Notes: generated by a model from the letters alone, not told the origin. DNA of 8,169 nt from an uncultured Lachnospiraceae bacterium (GCA_947175845.1 CAMWOK010000118.1:1-8169); one strand, 5' to 3'; shown: positions 1 through 5,225, numbered from the stretch's first letter. A program made the numbers and translations.

Positions 1-978
1 CGGTCGAGGGTAAAACCCCACCGCCGGGGGGCCCATGATTTTGAGAAGTTAGACGCGGCCGCACACTTTATCCCGTCAGGCAAGAATGTGTGGGAGGGCA
101 GGCAGGAGCGGTTTGATTTGCTTAAGCTGCGCTGTTACCGCAGCTTAAAGGACGCAAAGCGCCTCGAGCGCAGCCTTGGAACCCTGGGCGGCGGAAATCA
201 CTTTATCGAGGTGGACAGGGCGCAGGATGGGACCAACTATCTCGTGATTCACTCAGGCAGCAGGAACCTCGGAAAGCAGGTGGCGGATCTTTATCAGCAG
301 CTGGCAGTTGAGCTGCACTCCGGCAAGGAGGAGTATTTTAAGCAGAGGGACGCGCTGATAGCGGAGTACAAGGCGGCGGGGCGCAAAAAGGAGATTCAGG
401 GCGCCTTGAAGAAGCTCAAGTGGGATCACAAGGACTGTCTGATACCGGAGGATTTGTGTTATCTGTACGGGACGTTTCTTGCCGACTATCTGCACGACGT
501 CGAGCTCTGCCAGCAGTTTGCGAGACGAAACCGCGAGAAGATGGCAGAAGTCATCCTGGCGCGGACCGGAATGACAGGAACAGACGCATTCCACACAATA
601 CACAACTATATTGATACAGAGGAAATGATACTGCGCAAGGGCGCCATCGCCGCCCACAAGGGCGAGAGAGTATTGATTCCAATCAACATGAGAGACGGCA
701 GCGTGCTCGCTGTCGGCAAGGGCAGCGCGGAGTGGAACTACTCTGCGCCGCACGGTGCAGGACGGCTCATGTCCCGCACCAAGGCAAAAGAGAATTTGTC
801 CATGGCAGACTACCGCAAAACGATGGAGGGTGTCTACACCACCTCCGTCAACGAGGCGACACTCGACGAGGCGCCCATGGCATACAAGTCGCTAAAGGAC
901 ATTATCGACGTCATACGGGAATCTGTGGACGTCATAGACATTATGAAACCAGTTTATAATTTTAAGGCGTCTGAATAG
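1..978 (+). CDS. rtcB: RtcB family RNA-splicing ligase, 5'-truncated by the window edge
   Basis: RtcB joins RNA 2',3'-cyclic phosphate (or 3'-phosphate) ends to 5'-OH ends using GTP and Mn2+, through a histidine-GMP intermediate; bacterial forms act in RNA repair or tRNA/rRNA end healing. The frame is open from base 1, so the start is upstream and about 325 C-terminal residues are seen. That leaves roughly 75 missing if the length is near the usual 400. Visible signatures are GTLGGGNHF (metal-ligand His at 199-201), VIHSGSRNLG (His in the codon near 250), HTIHNYI (His at 601-603) and SAPHGAGR (His at 751-753, equivalent to the guanylylated His). The upstream VDIGCGM segment with the metal Cys lies outside the window. 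The first GTG at 88 is internal, because IPSG and the segment before it already read as RtcB. No rtcA, archease or rtcR neighbour is visible. The family call is very secure; the first 11 codons look atypical. Confidence 0.95.
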   Translation, partial: RSRVKPHRRGAHDFEKLDAAAHFIPSGKNVWEGRQERFDLLKLRCYRSLKDAKRLERSLGTLGGGNHFIEVDRAQDGTNYLVIHSGSRNLGKQVADLYQQLAVELHSGKEEYFKQRDALIAEYKAAGRKKEIQGALKKLKWDHKDCLIPEDLCYLYGTFLADYLHDVELCQQFARRNREKMAEVILARTGMTGTDAFHTIHNYIDTEEMILRKGAIAAHKGERVLIPINMRDGSVLAVGKGSAEWNYSAPHGAGRLMSRTKAKENLSMADYRKTMEGVYTTSVNEATLDEAPMAYKSLKDIIDVIRESVDVIDIMKPVYNFKASE

Positions 979-1004
979 TGCCTTATCCAGTCAGATATTA
1001 AACT

Positions 1005-1061
1005 TGCAAACTGCATCGTCTGTATGAAACAATATTTTCGACAGCGATGCGGCGGCTTGCA
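1005..1061 (+). other. Imperfect long hairpin downstream of rtcB
   Basis: An inner stem pairs GCATCGTCTGT (1013-1023, one bulged T) with ACAGCGATGC (1041-1050) around a 17-nt loop. An outer five-pair stem, TGCAA (1005-1009) with TTGCA (1057-1061), continues it across an internal loop. No T tract follows, so it is not a standard intrinsic terminator. It may be a 3' structure of the rtcB mRNA, a leader structure for the next gene, or chance. The remainder of the 979-1180 gap contains no confident promoter that I can see. Confidence 0.35.
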
Positions 1062-1140
1062 GGTCTGATTTCTGGCCGGATGGAGTTTCGGAAAATAAGA
1101 TTCTCCCGGCTCTGGCGGATACAGGCGCATGGAAAAGAAC

Positions 1141-1158
1141 GCGCATCTATAAATGCGC
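1141..1158 (+). promoter_or_regulatory. Perfect dyad upstream of the XRE gene
   Basis: GCGCAT and ATGCGC are perfect inverted repeats separated by CTATAA, ending 8 bases before the AGGAGG ribosome binding site of the regulator gene. The position fits either an operator for autoregulation by the XRE protein or a small mRNA hairpin affecting its translation. A related sequence recurs at the gene's stop codon (1425-1438). Function is inferred only from symmetry and position. Confidence 0.35.
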
Positions 1159-1180
1159 CGGAGAACAGGAGGAACAAAAA

Positions 1181-1432
1181 ATGGTCATGATACCGACGAT
1201 AGATATGATAAAGACGGGGCAGCACATCACGGAGCTGCGGGTTCAGGCGGGGCTGTCCGTGCGGCAGCTGCAGGAGATCTTTGGATTTTCCACGCCGCAG
1301 GCACTGTACAAGTGGCAGCACGGGACGGCGCTGCCGACAATCGACAACCTTGTCGTGCTGGCATCCGTGTTCGGCGTGAAGGTTGACGACATCCTTGTCA
1401 CAACCGAAAACGCCATGCAGGTGAGCGCATGA
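1181..1432 (+). CDS. Small XRE/Cro-type helix-turn-helix transcriptional regulator
   Basis: This 83-residue protein is essentially a single HTH_3 domain. The segment ITELRVQAGLSVRQLQEIFG (residues 16-35) supplies helices 1 and 2. STPQALYKWQHGTALPTIDN (residues 37-56) contains the recognition helix and the usual x-W-x-x-G-x-x-x-P turn, and LASVFGVKVDDIL closes the fold. No ligand-binding or peptidase domain follows, so it is probably a simple repressor of itself or neighbours. The start at 1181 is set by AGGAGG at 1167-1172, 8 nt upstream; a second Met at codon 3 is possible. It lies between rtcB and the promoter of the bile salt hydrolase, so regulation of the latter is conceivable but not shown. 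Family call is secure; target is unknown. Confidence 0.9.
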   Translation: MVMIPTIDMIKTGQHITELRVQAGLSVRQLQEIFGFSTPQALYKWQHGTALPTIDNLVVLASVFGVKVDDILVTTENAMQVSA

Positions 1433-1462
1433 ATGCGTCCCATAAAAATTTTTCTTCCATGA

Positions 1463-1491
1463 TTGATATTATACCGCAAACCAAGTATAAT
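1463..1491 (+). promoter_or_regulatory. Strong sigma-A promoter for the bile salt hydrolase unit
   Basis: TTGATA (1463-1468), a 17-base spacer and a consensus TATAAT (1486-1491) form a near-ideal vegetative promoter. The run ATAAAAATTTTTCTT just upstream could act as an UP element. The expected transcript start is near 1498, giving an untranslated leader of about 115 nt before the hydrolase ATG. Confidence 0.85.
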
Positions 1492-1494
1492 AAA

Positions 1495-1506
1495 AACAGA
1501 ACTGTT
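1495..1506 (+). promoter_or_regulatory. Short dyad over the predicted transcription start
   Basis: AACAG and CTGTT are inverted repeats separated by AA, placed immediately after the TATAAT and covering the expected start site. This is a classic position for a repressor operator, but five-base arms are short and can arise by chance. Confidence 0.25.
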
Positions 1507-1612
1507 CAGCGCCGTGCTGGTTATGTCTTTGCAGTATTTGTAAGGGAGCGCAAGGGCGATAGCCGATCGATGTCTTGACAGAGTTTATCTATCAGAGAAT
1601 GGAGAGATTGGG

Positions 1613-2590
1613 ATGTGTACAGCAGCCACTTATAAGACAGAGGATTTTTATTTTGGACGCACACTGGACAACGGGTTTTCCTACGGCGACGAGGTGACAG
1701 TCACTCCCCGAAATTATCGGTTTACGTTCCGGGAGATGGAAGACATGAACACACATTATGCGATCATCGGTATGGCGTATGTGGCGGAGAACTATCCGCT
1801 GTACCACGATGCCGTGAATGAGAAGGGACTGGCTGTGGCAGGGCTTAATTTTGTGGGAAATGCAGTCTTTCGGGACTACAGGCAGGACAGGGACAATATC
1901 GCGCAGTTTGAGCTGATTCCGTGGATTCTCGGCCAGTGTGCGACCGTGAAGCAGGCGCGCGCGCTGCTCGAGAAGATCAATATCCGCACCACGAGCTTTG
2001 CCGAAAATCTGCCCCCGGCGCAGCTGCACTGGATCATTGCGGATGCAGAGGAGGCTGTCACAGTGGAGGCGGTGGCGGAGGGCGTGAAGATCTACGATAA
2101 CCCGGTGGGCGTGCTGACGAACAACCCGCCGTTTGGCGAGCAGCTTTTTGCGCTGAACAACTATATGCACCTGTCGGCAAAACCGCCGGTAAACACTTTT
2201 GCACCGGGGCTGGAGCTGGATCAGTACTGTCTTGGCATGGGGGCGATCGGACTCCCGGGCGACCTGTCCTCCCAGTCGCGGTTTGTGCGCGCGGCGTTTA
2301 CCAGGATGAATTCCGTCAGCGGCAAAGGCGAGAAGGAGAGTGTCAGCCAGTTCTTTCACATTCTGGGTTCGGTGGACCAGCAGCGGGGCTGCTGTATATT
2401 GGAGAACGGCGGGTATGAGGTCACGCTCTACACCTCCTGCTGCAATGTCACGAAGGGCGTCTATTATTATACGACATATGACAATCATCAGATTACAGCG
2501 GTCGACATGCACCGCGAAAATCTCGACGGAACAAAGCTTGTGCGGTATCCTGCGATTCTGGAGGAGCAGATTCACATCCAGAATGCATAG
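1613..2590 (+). CDS. bsh: Bile salt hydrolase (choloylglycine hydrolase, Ntn-hydrolase family)
   Basis: The enzyme hydrolyses the amide bond of glycine- or taurine-conjugated bile acids in the gut, releasing free bile acids; it is cytoplasmic and no signal peptide is seen. It begins Met-Cys, so Met removal exposes the nucleophile Cys2. By alignment to the Clostridium perfringens enzyme from memory, the catalytic set is complete: Arg16, Asp19, Asn79 (in AGLNFVG), Asn170 (in VLTNNPPF) and Arg223 (in SQSRFVR). Asn79 favours bile salt hydrolase over penicillin V acylase, which usually has Tyr there. Length is 325 residues, normal for the family. GLPGDLSS and SQFFHILGSV are further family signatures. 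The selectivity-loop triplet before GMG is Cys206-Leu207-Gly208, not the usual S-R-x or G-x-G. The start is fixed by Cys2 and by GGAGAG at 1601-1606. A strong promoter lies 115 nt upstream, and a receiver gene follows after 82 nt without a convincing terminator. Confidence 0.95.
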   Translation: MCTAATYKTEDFYFGRTLDNGFSYGDEVTVTPRNYRFTFREMEDMNTHYAIIGMAYVAENYPLYHDAVNEKGLAVAGLNFVGNAVFRDYRQDRDNIAQFELIPWILGQCATVKQARALLEKINIRTTSFAENLPPAQLHWIIADAEEAVTVEAVAEGVKIYDNPVGVLTNNPPFGEQLFALNNYMHLSAKPPVNTFAPGLELDQYCLGMGAIGLPGDLSSQSRFVRAAFTRMNSVSGKGEKESVSQFFHILGSVDQQRGCCILENGGYEVTLYTSCCNVTKGVYYYTTYDNHQITAVDMHRENLDGTKLVRYPAILEEQIHIQNA

Positions 2591-2595
2591 CCGGC

Positions 2596-2611
2596 GCAGT
2601 GCGGCCGCTGC
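2596..2611 (+). other. Small GC hairpin after the hydrolase gene
   Basis: GCAGTG (2596-2601) and CGCTGC (2606-2611) pair (one T-G wobble) around a CGGC tetraloop, 5 bases after the hydrolase stop codon. There is no T tract, so it should not terminate efficiently. It might stabilise the upstream mRNA end or lower expression of the downstream receiver gene. Confidence 0.35.
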
Positions 2612-2672
2612 ACACGCCATATGAGGCAAAGCAGGCGTTATATCATTAAAAAGGATTAGATGAGGCACGGAT

Positions 2673-3134
2673 ATGGAAAGAGAAAAAGAGTTGTCATGCA
2701 GGGAATCAGATGCGGCGCAGGAAACACCCGACGTGCTCGCAGGCATGAAAATTTTGGTCGTCGAGGACAATGAGCTGAATCTGGAAATTGTGGCGGAAGT
2801 TTTGCGGGAGCGCGGGCTGGAAGTCACCGAGGCGGAGAACGGACAGATTGCGGTCGAGCTGTTTGAGAGCAATCCCCCCGGGACATTCGACGTGATATTG
2901 ATGGATATGCACATGCCGGTCATGGGCGGCGTGGAGGCCACAAAGAAAATCCGCGCCATGGACCGCGCGGACGCGCAGGCGATACCGATCCTGGCGCTGA
3001 CTGCAAACGATTTTGAGGAGGACATCCGAAAGACGCGGGAGGCGGGCATGAATGACCACCTGACCAAACCGTTTGACATGGAGAAGATTTTCAGCGCGCT
3101 CGCGGCATACGCAGGCGCGGCGGTTTCTGAATAG
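2673..3134 (+). CDS. Stand-alone response regulator receiver (CheY-like) protein
   Basis: This 153-residue protein is one phospho-receiver domain preceded by a polar linker of about 25 residues. It has the acidic pair Glu31-Asp32 (VVEDNELN), phosphoacceptor Asp78 (DVILMDMHMPVMGG), switch Thr110 (ALTAN) and Lys132 (TKPF), so it should be phosphorylatable. There is no DNA-binding or enzymatic output domain. The sequence style (EDNELNLEIV, MPVMGGVEAT, IPILALTAN) is that of C-terminal receivers of hybrid histidine kinases. No kinase fragment precedes it: an in-frame TGA at 2661-2663 blocks extension, and a GAGG at 2662-2665 suits the ATG. It probably shares the hydrolase transcript, since no promoter is visible in the gap, and it ends just before a strong terminator. 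It could be a phosphorelay shuttle, or a receiver separated from an ancestral hybrid kinase; the partner is unknown. Confidence 0.9.
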   Translation: MEREKELSCRESDAAQETPDVLAGMKILVVEDNELNLEIVAEVLRERGLEVTEAENGQIAVELFESNPPGTFDVILMDMHMPVMGGVEATKKIRAMDRADAQAIPILALTANDFEEDIRKTREAGMNDHLTKPFDMEKIFSALAAYAGAAVSE

Positions 3135-3142
3135 GGATATGC

Positions 3143-3182
3143 AAAAATAAGAAGGGCGTGCGAATCTGCCCTTCTTATTTTT
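3143..3182 (+). terminator. Perfect intrinsic terminator, probably bidirectional
   Basis: AAAAATAAGAAGGGC (3143-3157) and GCCCTTCTTATTTTT (3168-3182) form a perfect 15-bp stem around a 10-nt loop, with the T tract forming the distal part of the right arm. It starts 8 bases after the receiver stop codon. The matching A tract on the left would let it work on the opposite strand too. It cleanly separates the hydrolase/receiver unit from the SPFH operon. Confidence 0.95.
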
Positions 3183-3222
3183 GTGCGCACAGATGTCCCC
3201 TGTAAATTATCCAAAAAATCAG

Positions 3223-3251
3223 TTGACAAAATAATTTCTTGATGATATCAT
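3223..3251 (+). promoter_or_regulatory. Sigma-A promoter of the SPFH operon
   Basis: Consensus TTGACA (3223-3228), a 17-base spacer and TATCAT (3246-3251) make a strong promoter, with an AT-rich stretch upstream of the -35. The expected start is near 3258, giving a leader of about 57 nt. The -10 hexamer is built into a tandem palindromic repeat, implying control by a repressor. Confidence 0.85.
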
Positions 3252-3261
3252 GATGATATCA
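3240..3261 (+). repeat. Tandem 11-bp palindromic repeat overlapping the -10 (candidate operator)
   Basis: TGATGATATCA occurs twice in direct tandem (3240-3250 and 3251-3261) without a single mismatch. Each copy contains the palindrome TGATATCA, extended to ATGATATCAT in the first copy. The 11-bp period places the two sites on the same face of the helix, and together they cover the -10 and the expected start site. This is the architecture of an operator bound cooperatively by two dimers. The Arc-like protein encoded in the same operon is the natural candidate; that link is inferred. Confidence 0.7.
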
Positions 3262-3314
3262 GATAAATATATGAAAAAGAAATCCACCAAACGACCAACA
3301 GAGGAGGTTACACT

Positions 3315-4319
3315 ATGGAAGAGAGAGTTTTATCGAAGAAAAAGAACGGAATGGCAGCGCTGTGCGGCATCCTGTTTCTGTATGCCGCGTCGGTGGCGGG
3401 AATTTATGTCGGGGCAGTGTACGATGCTGCTGCAGTCATATTTTTCAGCATATTCCTGCTCGTTGTTGCGACAATCCTGCTGGCGGGACTGAAGGTTCTC
3501 AAGCCGCAGGAGGCGCTGGTGCTCACGCTGTTTGGAAAGTATGTGGGCACACTCAAGGAGGACGGCTTTTACTACGTAAATCCGTTCTGCCAGGGTGTGA
3601 ACCCGGCGGCGCGCACGAAGCTGAACCAGAGCGGGGATGTAAATGACTCCGCCGCGGTGCTGGCGATCGCGAACAAGGCGGCGGGCGCGAACACAGAAAT
3701 TTTCAACAACAAGATTTCACTGAAAATCATGACGCTCAACAACAATAAGCAGAAGATTAACGACTGTCTCGGCAATCCGATTGAGATAGGAATCGCCGTC
3801 ACGTGGAAGGTGGTCGACACCGCGAAGGCCGTGTTCAATGTCGACAATTACAAAGAATTTCTGTCGCTGCAGTGCGACAGCGCGCTGCGCGATATCGTGC
3901 GCATCTACCCCTATGATGTGGCGCCCAATGTCGACACGACCGGGGACGGGGTGTCGGACGAGGGAAGCCTGCGCGGATCGAGCGAGATTGTCGCGGCGAG
4001 AATCCGCGCAGAGATACAGAAGAGAGTCGAGGAGGCGGGAATCGAGGTCGTTGAGGCGCGCATTACATACCTTGCCTACGCGCCGGAGATCGCGGCAGTG
4101 ATGCTGCAGCGCCAGCAGGCGTCGGCGATTATCGACGCGCGGAAAATGATTGTGGACGGTGCAGTCGGCATGGTTGAGATGGCGCTAGAGCGCCTGAGCG
4201 AAAACCATACGGTGGAACTCGACGAGGAGCGCAAGGCGGCCATGGTGTCAAATCTGCTCGTCGTGCTCTGCGGAAACCGCGACGCGCAGCCGATTGTTAA
4301 CTCGGGCACCCTGTATTAA
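3315..4319 (+). CDS. SPFH/Band 7 domain membrane protein
   Basis: SPFH proteins form membrane-anchored oligomers linked to microdomain organisation, proteolysis or envelope stress; the role of this subfamily is not established. The 334-residue protein has two N-terminal transmembrane helices (about residues 13-35 and 38-59). An SPFH domain follows, opening with VLKPQEALVLTLFGKYVGT and GFYYVNPF and running to about residue 270. The helical tail contains LAYAPEIAAVMLQRQQASAI, AVGMVEMAL and the conserved end AQPIVNSGTLY. A short acidic Gly-Asp loop (DTTGDGVSDE, near residue 207) interrupts the domain. The start is set by GAGGAGG at 3301-3307, 7 nt before the ATG. It is first in an operon with an Arc-like regulator, a small membrane protein and a YbjQ protein, under the promoter at 3223. 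It lacks the long Glu-Ala coiled coil of classical flotillins, so it is not floA/floT. Confidence 0.9.
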   Translation: MEERVLSKKKNGMAALCGILFLYAASVAGIYVGAVYDAAAVIFFSIFLLVVATILLAGLKVLKPQEALVLTLFGKYVGTLKEDGFYYVNPFCQGVNPAARTKLNQSGDVNDSAAVLAIANKAAGANTEIFNNKISLKIMTLNNNKQKINDCLGNPIEIGIAVTWKVVDTAKAVFNVDNYKEFLSLQCDSALRDIVRIYPYDVAPNVDTTGDGVSDEGSLRGSSEIVAARIRAEIQKRVEEAGIEVVEARITYLAYAPEIAAVMLQRQQASAIIDARKMIVDGAVGMVEMALERLSENHTVELDEERKAAMVSNLLVVLCGNRDAQPIVNSGTLY

Positions 4320-4399
4320 ACCGTTGCGGTCTGGCAGGGCTCAACTGTGGCAGGGAACCGGCAAAGTTAGCAGAAAATATGACAAAAAGGAATGATATT

Positions 4400-4600
4400 A
4401 TGGGTGATTCCGGGAAAAAACAGGTTCCGCTCCGGCTTTCGGCAAAGCTTTACGACGCGATTGCCGCGTGGGCGGAGGACGATTTCCGCTCTGTCAATGG
4501 ACAGATTGAATACCTGCTGACAGAGTGTGTCCGACAGCGGAAGAAAAATGGAAAATACGTCTCTGACGAGATTGACAAACCGCTGGAAATTGACATTTAG
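4400..4600 (+). CDS. Arc-like ribbon-helix-helix DNA-binding protein
   Basis: The 66-residue protein matches the ribbon-helix-helix fold of phage P22 Arc. A beta strand QVPLRLS (residues 8-14) would enter the DNA major groove; helix A spans about 15-28; the turn RSVN (30-33) and helix B (GQIEYLLTECVRQ, 34-46) follow. A basic then acidic tail ends it. The RSVN-x-x-I pattern is the same as in Arc. Such proteins bind as dimers, often two on adjacent sites about one helical turn apart. The start at 4400 is preferred over an in-frame ATG at 4379 because AAAGGAA (4386-4392) is well placed and the upstream ATG has no ribosome binding site. It lies 80 bases after the SPFH gene. From memory, similar small Arc-like genes accompany SPFH genes in actinobacteria as well, suggesting functional linkage. 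It may autoregulate the operon through the repeat at 3240-3261. Confidence 0.85.
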   Translation: MGDSGKKQVPLRLSAKLYDAIAAWAEDDFRSVNGQIEYLLTECVRQRKKNGKYVSDEIDKPLEIDI

Positions 4601-4605
4601 AAAAA

Positions 4606-4622
4606 GGGGGCGTGGTGCAGTG
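4606..4622 (+). promoter_or_regulatory. Ribosome binding site and GTG start of the small membrane protein
   Basis: The G-run at 4606-4610 lies 9 bases upstream of a GTG (4620-4622). This decides the start: the longer reading frame from 4527 would overlap the Arc-like gene by 74 bases and add 31 residues of charged, shadow-like sequence. Confidence 0.7.
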
Positions 4623-4847
4623 AACTATTGGAAAAAGATGGTTGCGCCGATCGTGATTGCCGTCATTATGATTGCGTATTATATTGGAGCGGCGGTATTT
4701 TTTATGGCAGTGCCCGGCATTCCGGCAGCCGTCAAGATTTTGATGGTTGTGATACCGCTGATACTGGCGGCGGTGATGCTCGGTGTGTTGATAAGCAGAA
4801 TAAAAGAGATTCAAGGAGGAGAAGAAGATGATCTTAGTCAATACTGA
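4620..4847 (+). CDS. Small two-helix integral membrane protein, unknown function
   Basis: I do not recognise a named family. The 75-residue protein starts Met-Asn-Tyr-Trp-Lys-Lys and has two predicted transmembrane helices (about residues 8-30 and 38-58) joined by a short Pro-Gly-Ile-Pro turn. An amphipathic segment (SRIKEIQGG) and an acidic tail (EEDDLSQY) follow. Lysines before helix 1 and Arg/Lys after helix 2 suggest both ends face the cytoplasm. It starts 19 bases after the Arc-like gene and overlaps the next gene by 20 bases. The AAGGAGG of the next gene lies inside its 3' end, which suggests translational coupling. The tight packing implies a product working with the SPFH and YbjQ proteins at the membrane, possibly as an anchor or adaptor; this is inference from context. 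Confidence 0.75.
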   Translation: MNYWKKMVAPIVIAVIMIAYYIGAAVFFMAVPGIPAAVKILMVVIPLILAAVMLGVLISRIKEIQGGEEDDLSQY

Positions 4848-5139
4848 TTACATCAGCGGAAAGGAACTGGAGATGCTCGGCATGGTCAAGGGAAGCACAA
4901 TCCAGTCAAAAAACATTGGAAAGGATATCACACAGAGCTTTAAGACCCTGGTGGGCGGCGAGCTGTCAGCGTACACGGAGATGATGAACGAGGCGCGCGC
5001 ACTCGCCACAAAGCGCATGGTCGAGGAGGCTGAGAAGCTTGGCGCCGACGCGGTGGTCAACATCCGCTACGCGTCAGCCGCAGTGATGCAGGGCGCAGCG
5101 GAGGTCATGGCGTACGGCACCGCGGTGCGGTTTCGATAA
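4828..5139 (+). CDS. ybjQ: YbjQ/UPF0145 family (putative heavy-metal-binding domain) protein
   Basis: The 103-residue protein fits the YbjQ family in length and in motif order. The N-terminal strand contains GMVKGSTIQSKNIGKD (residues 18-33). LVGGELSAYTEMMNEAR (41-57) leads into a helix, then LGADAVVNIRY (71-81), and the C-terminal strand AEVMAYGTAVRF (91-102). Family members are small cytoplasmic proteins known from structures as ring-like oligomers; the heavy-metal-binding label is by annotation, and no Cys or His is present here, so metal binding is doubtful. The start follows AAGGAGG (4813-4819) by 8 bases, inside the preceding gene. It is the last gene of the SPFH operon, and a large hairpin follows. 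Family assignment is confident; biochemical role is unknown. Confidence 0.9.
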   Translation: MILVNTDYISGKELEMLGMVKGSTIQSKNIGKDITQSFKTLVGGELSAYTEMMNEARALATKRMVEEAEKLGADAVVNIRYASAAVMQGAAEVMAYGTAVRFR

Positions 5140-5170
5140 CGACATATCAGGCAGAGTACAGCAGAGCAGA

Positions 5171-5202
5171 GTTGTCCGGGGCGCAGAAGCGCCGCGGACA
5201 AC
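5171..5202 (+). terminator. Strong hairpin at the end of the SPFH operon, possible weak terminator
   Basis: GTTGTCCGGGGCGC (5171-5184) pairs with GCGCCGCGGACAAC (5189-5202) around an AGAA tetraloop. Only one G-G mismatch occurs in 14 positions. No T tract follows directly; the nearest AT-rich run (5210-5224) begins about 7 bases later. It may terminate partially, cap the 3' end of the operon mRNA, or let some transcription run into the antiporter gene, for which I see no separate promoter. Confidence 0.55.
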
Positions 5203-5225
5203 GTGCGTTAGTAAAATTATTTTGT

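Noticed and set aside
88..978. GTG at 88 as the true start of the RtcB gene
   Set aside because: Conserved RtcB sequence (DFEKLD and IPSG) is read in the same frame upstream of 88, and the family needs about 100 more N-terminal residues with metal ligands.
1425..1455. Hairpin at the XRE stop codon followed by a T run as an intrinsic terminator
   Set aside because: The stem is only about five pairs and the T run starts 10 bases after it, so termination would be poor; it is considered instead as a possible dyad.
1575..1603. TTGACA at 1575-1580 as a second promoter for the hydrolase
   Set aside because: No acceptable -10 lies 16-18 bases downstream, and the start codon would fall almost at the transcription start.
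1592..3229. A 545-codon open frame on the minus strand opposite the hydrolase and receiver genes
   Set aside because: It lies antisense to two genes with complete catalytic motifs, crosses the perfect terminator, and its translation is low-complexity Ser/Arg/His-rich sequence with no recognisable domain. It is a by-product of codon bias.
3250..3492. An 80-codon + strand frame starting inside the SPFH operon promoter
   Set aside because: Its ATG overlaps the -10 hexamer, it has no ribosome binding site, and it runs out of frame through the SPFH membrane segment.
3933..3962. DTTGDGVSDE loop in the SPFH protein as a calcium-binding loop
   Set aside because: The spacing is reminiscent of thrombospondin or dockerin-type loops, but a key acidic position is Thr and there is no second loop; a variable surface loop is the simpler reading.
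4332..4355. Direct repeat TGGCAGGG (4332-4339 and 4348-4355) between the SPFH and Arc-like genes
   Set aside because: Eight-base repeats of this composition are expected by chance, and there is no promoter or symmetry around them.
4379..4399. Upstream ATG giving a 73-residue Arc-like protein
   Set aside because: It has no ribosome binding site, and the AAAGGAA for the internal ATG at 4400 would lie inside it; related proteins start near the lysines before the beta strand.
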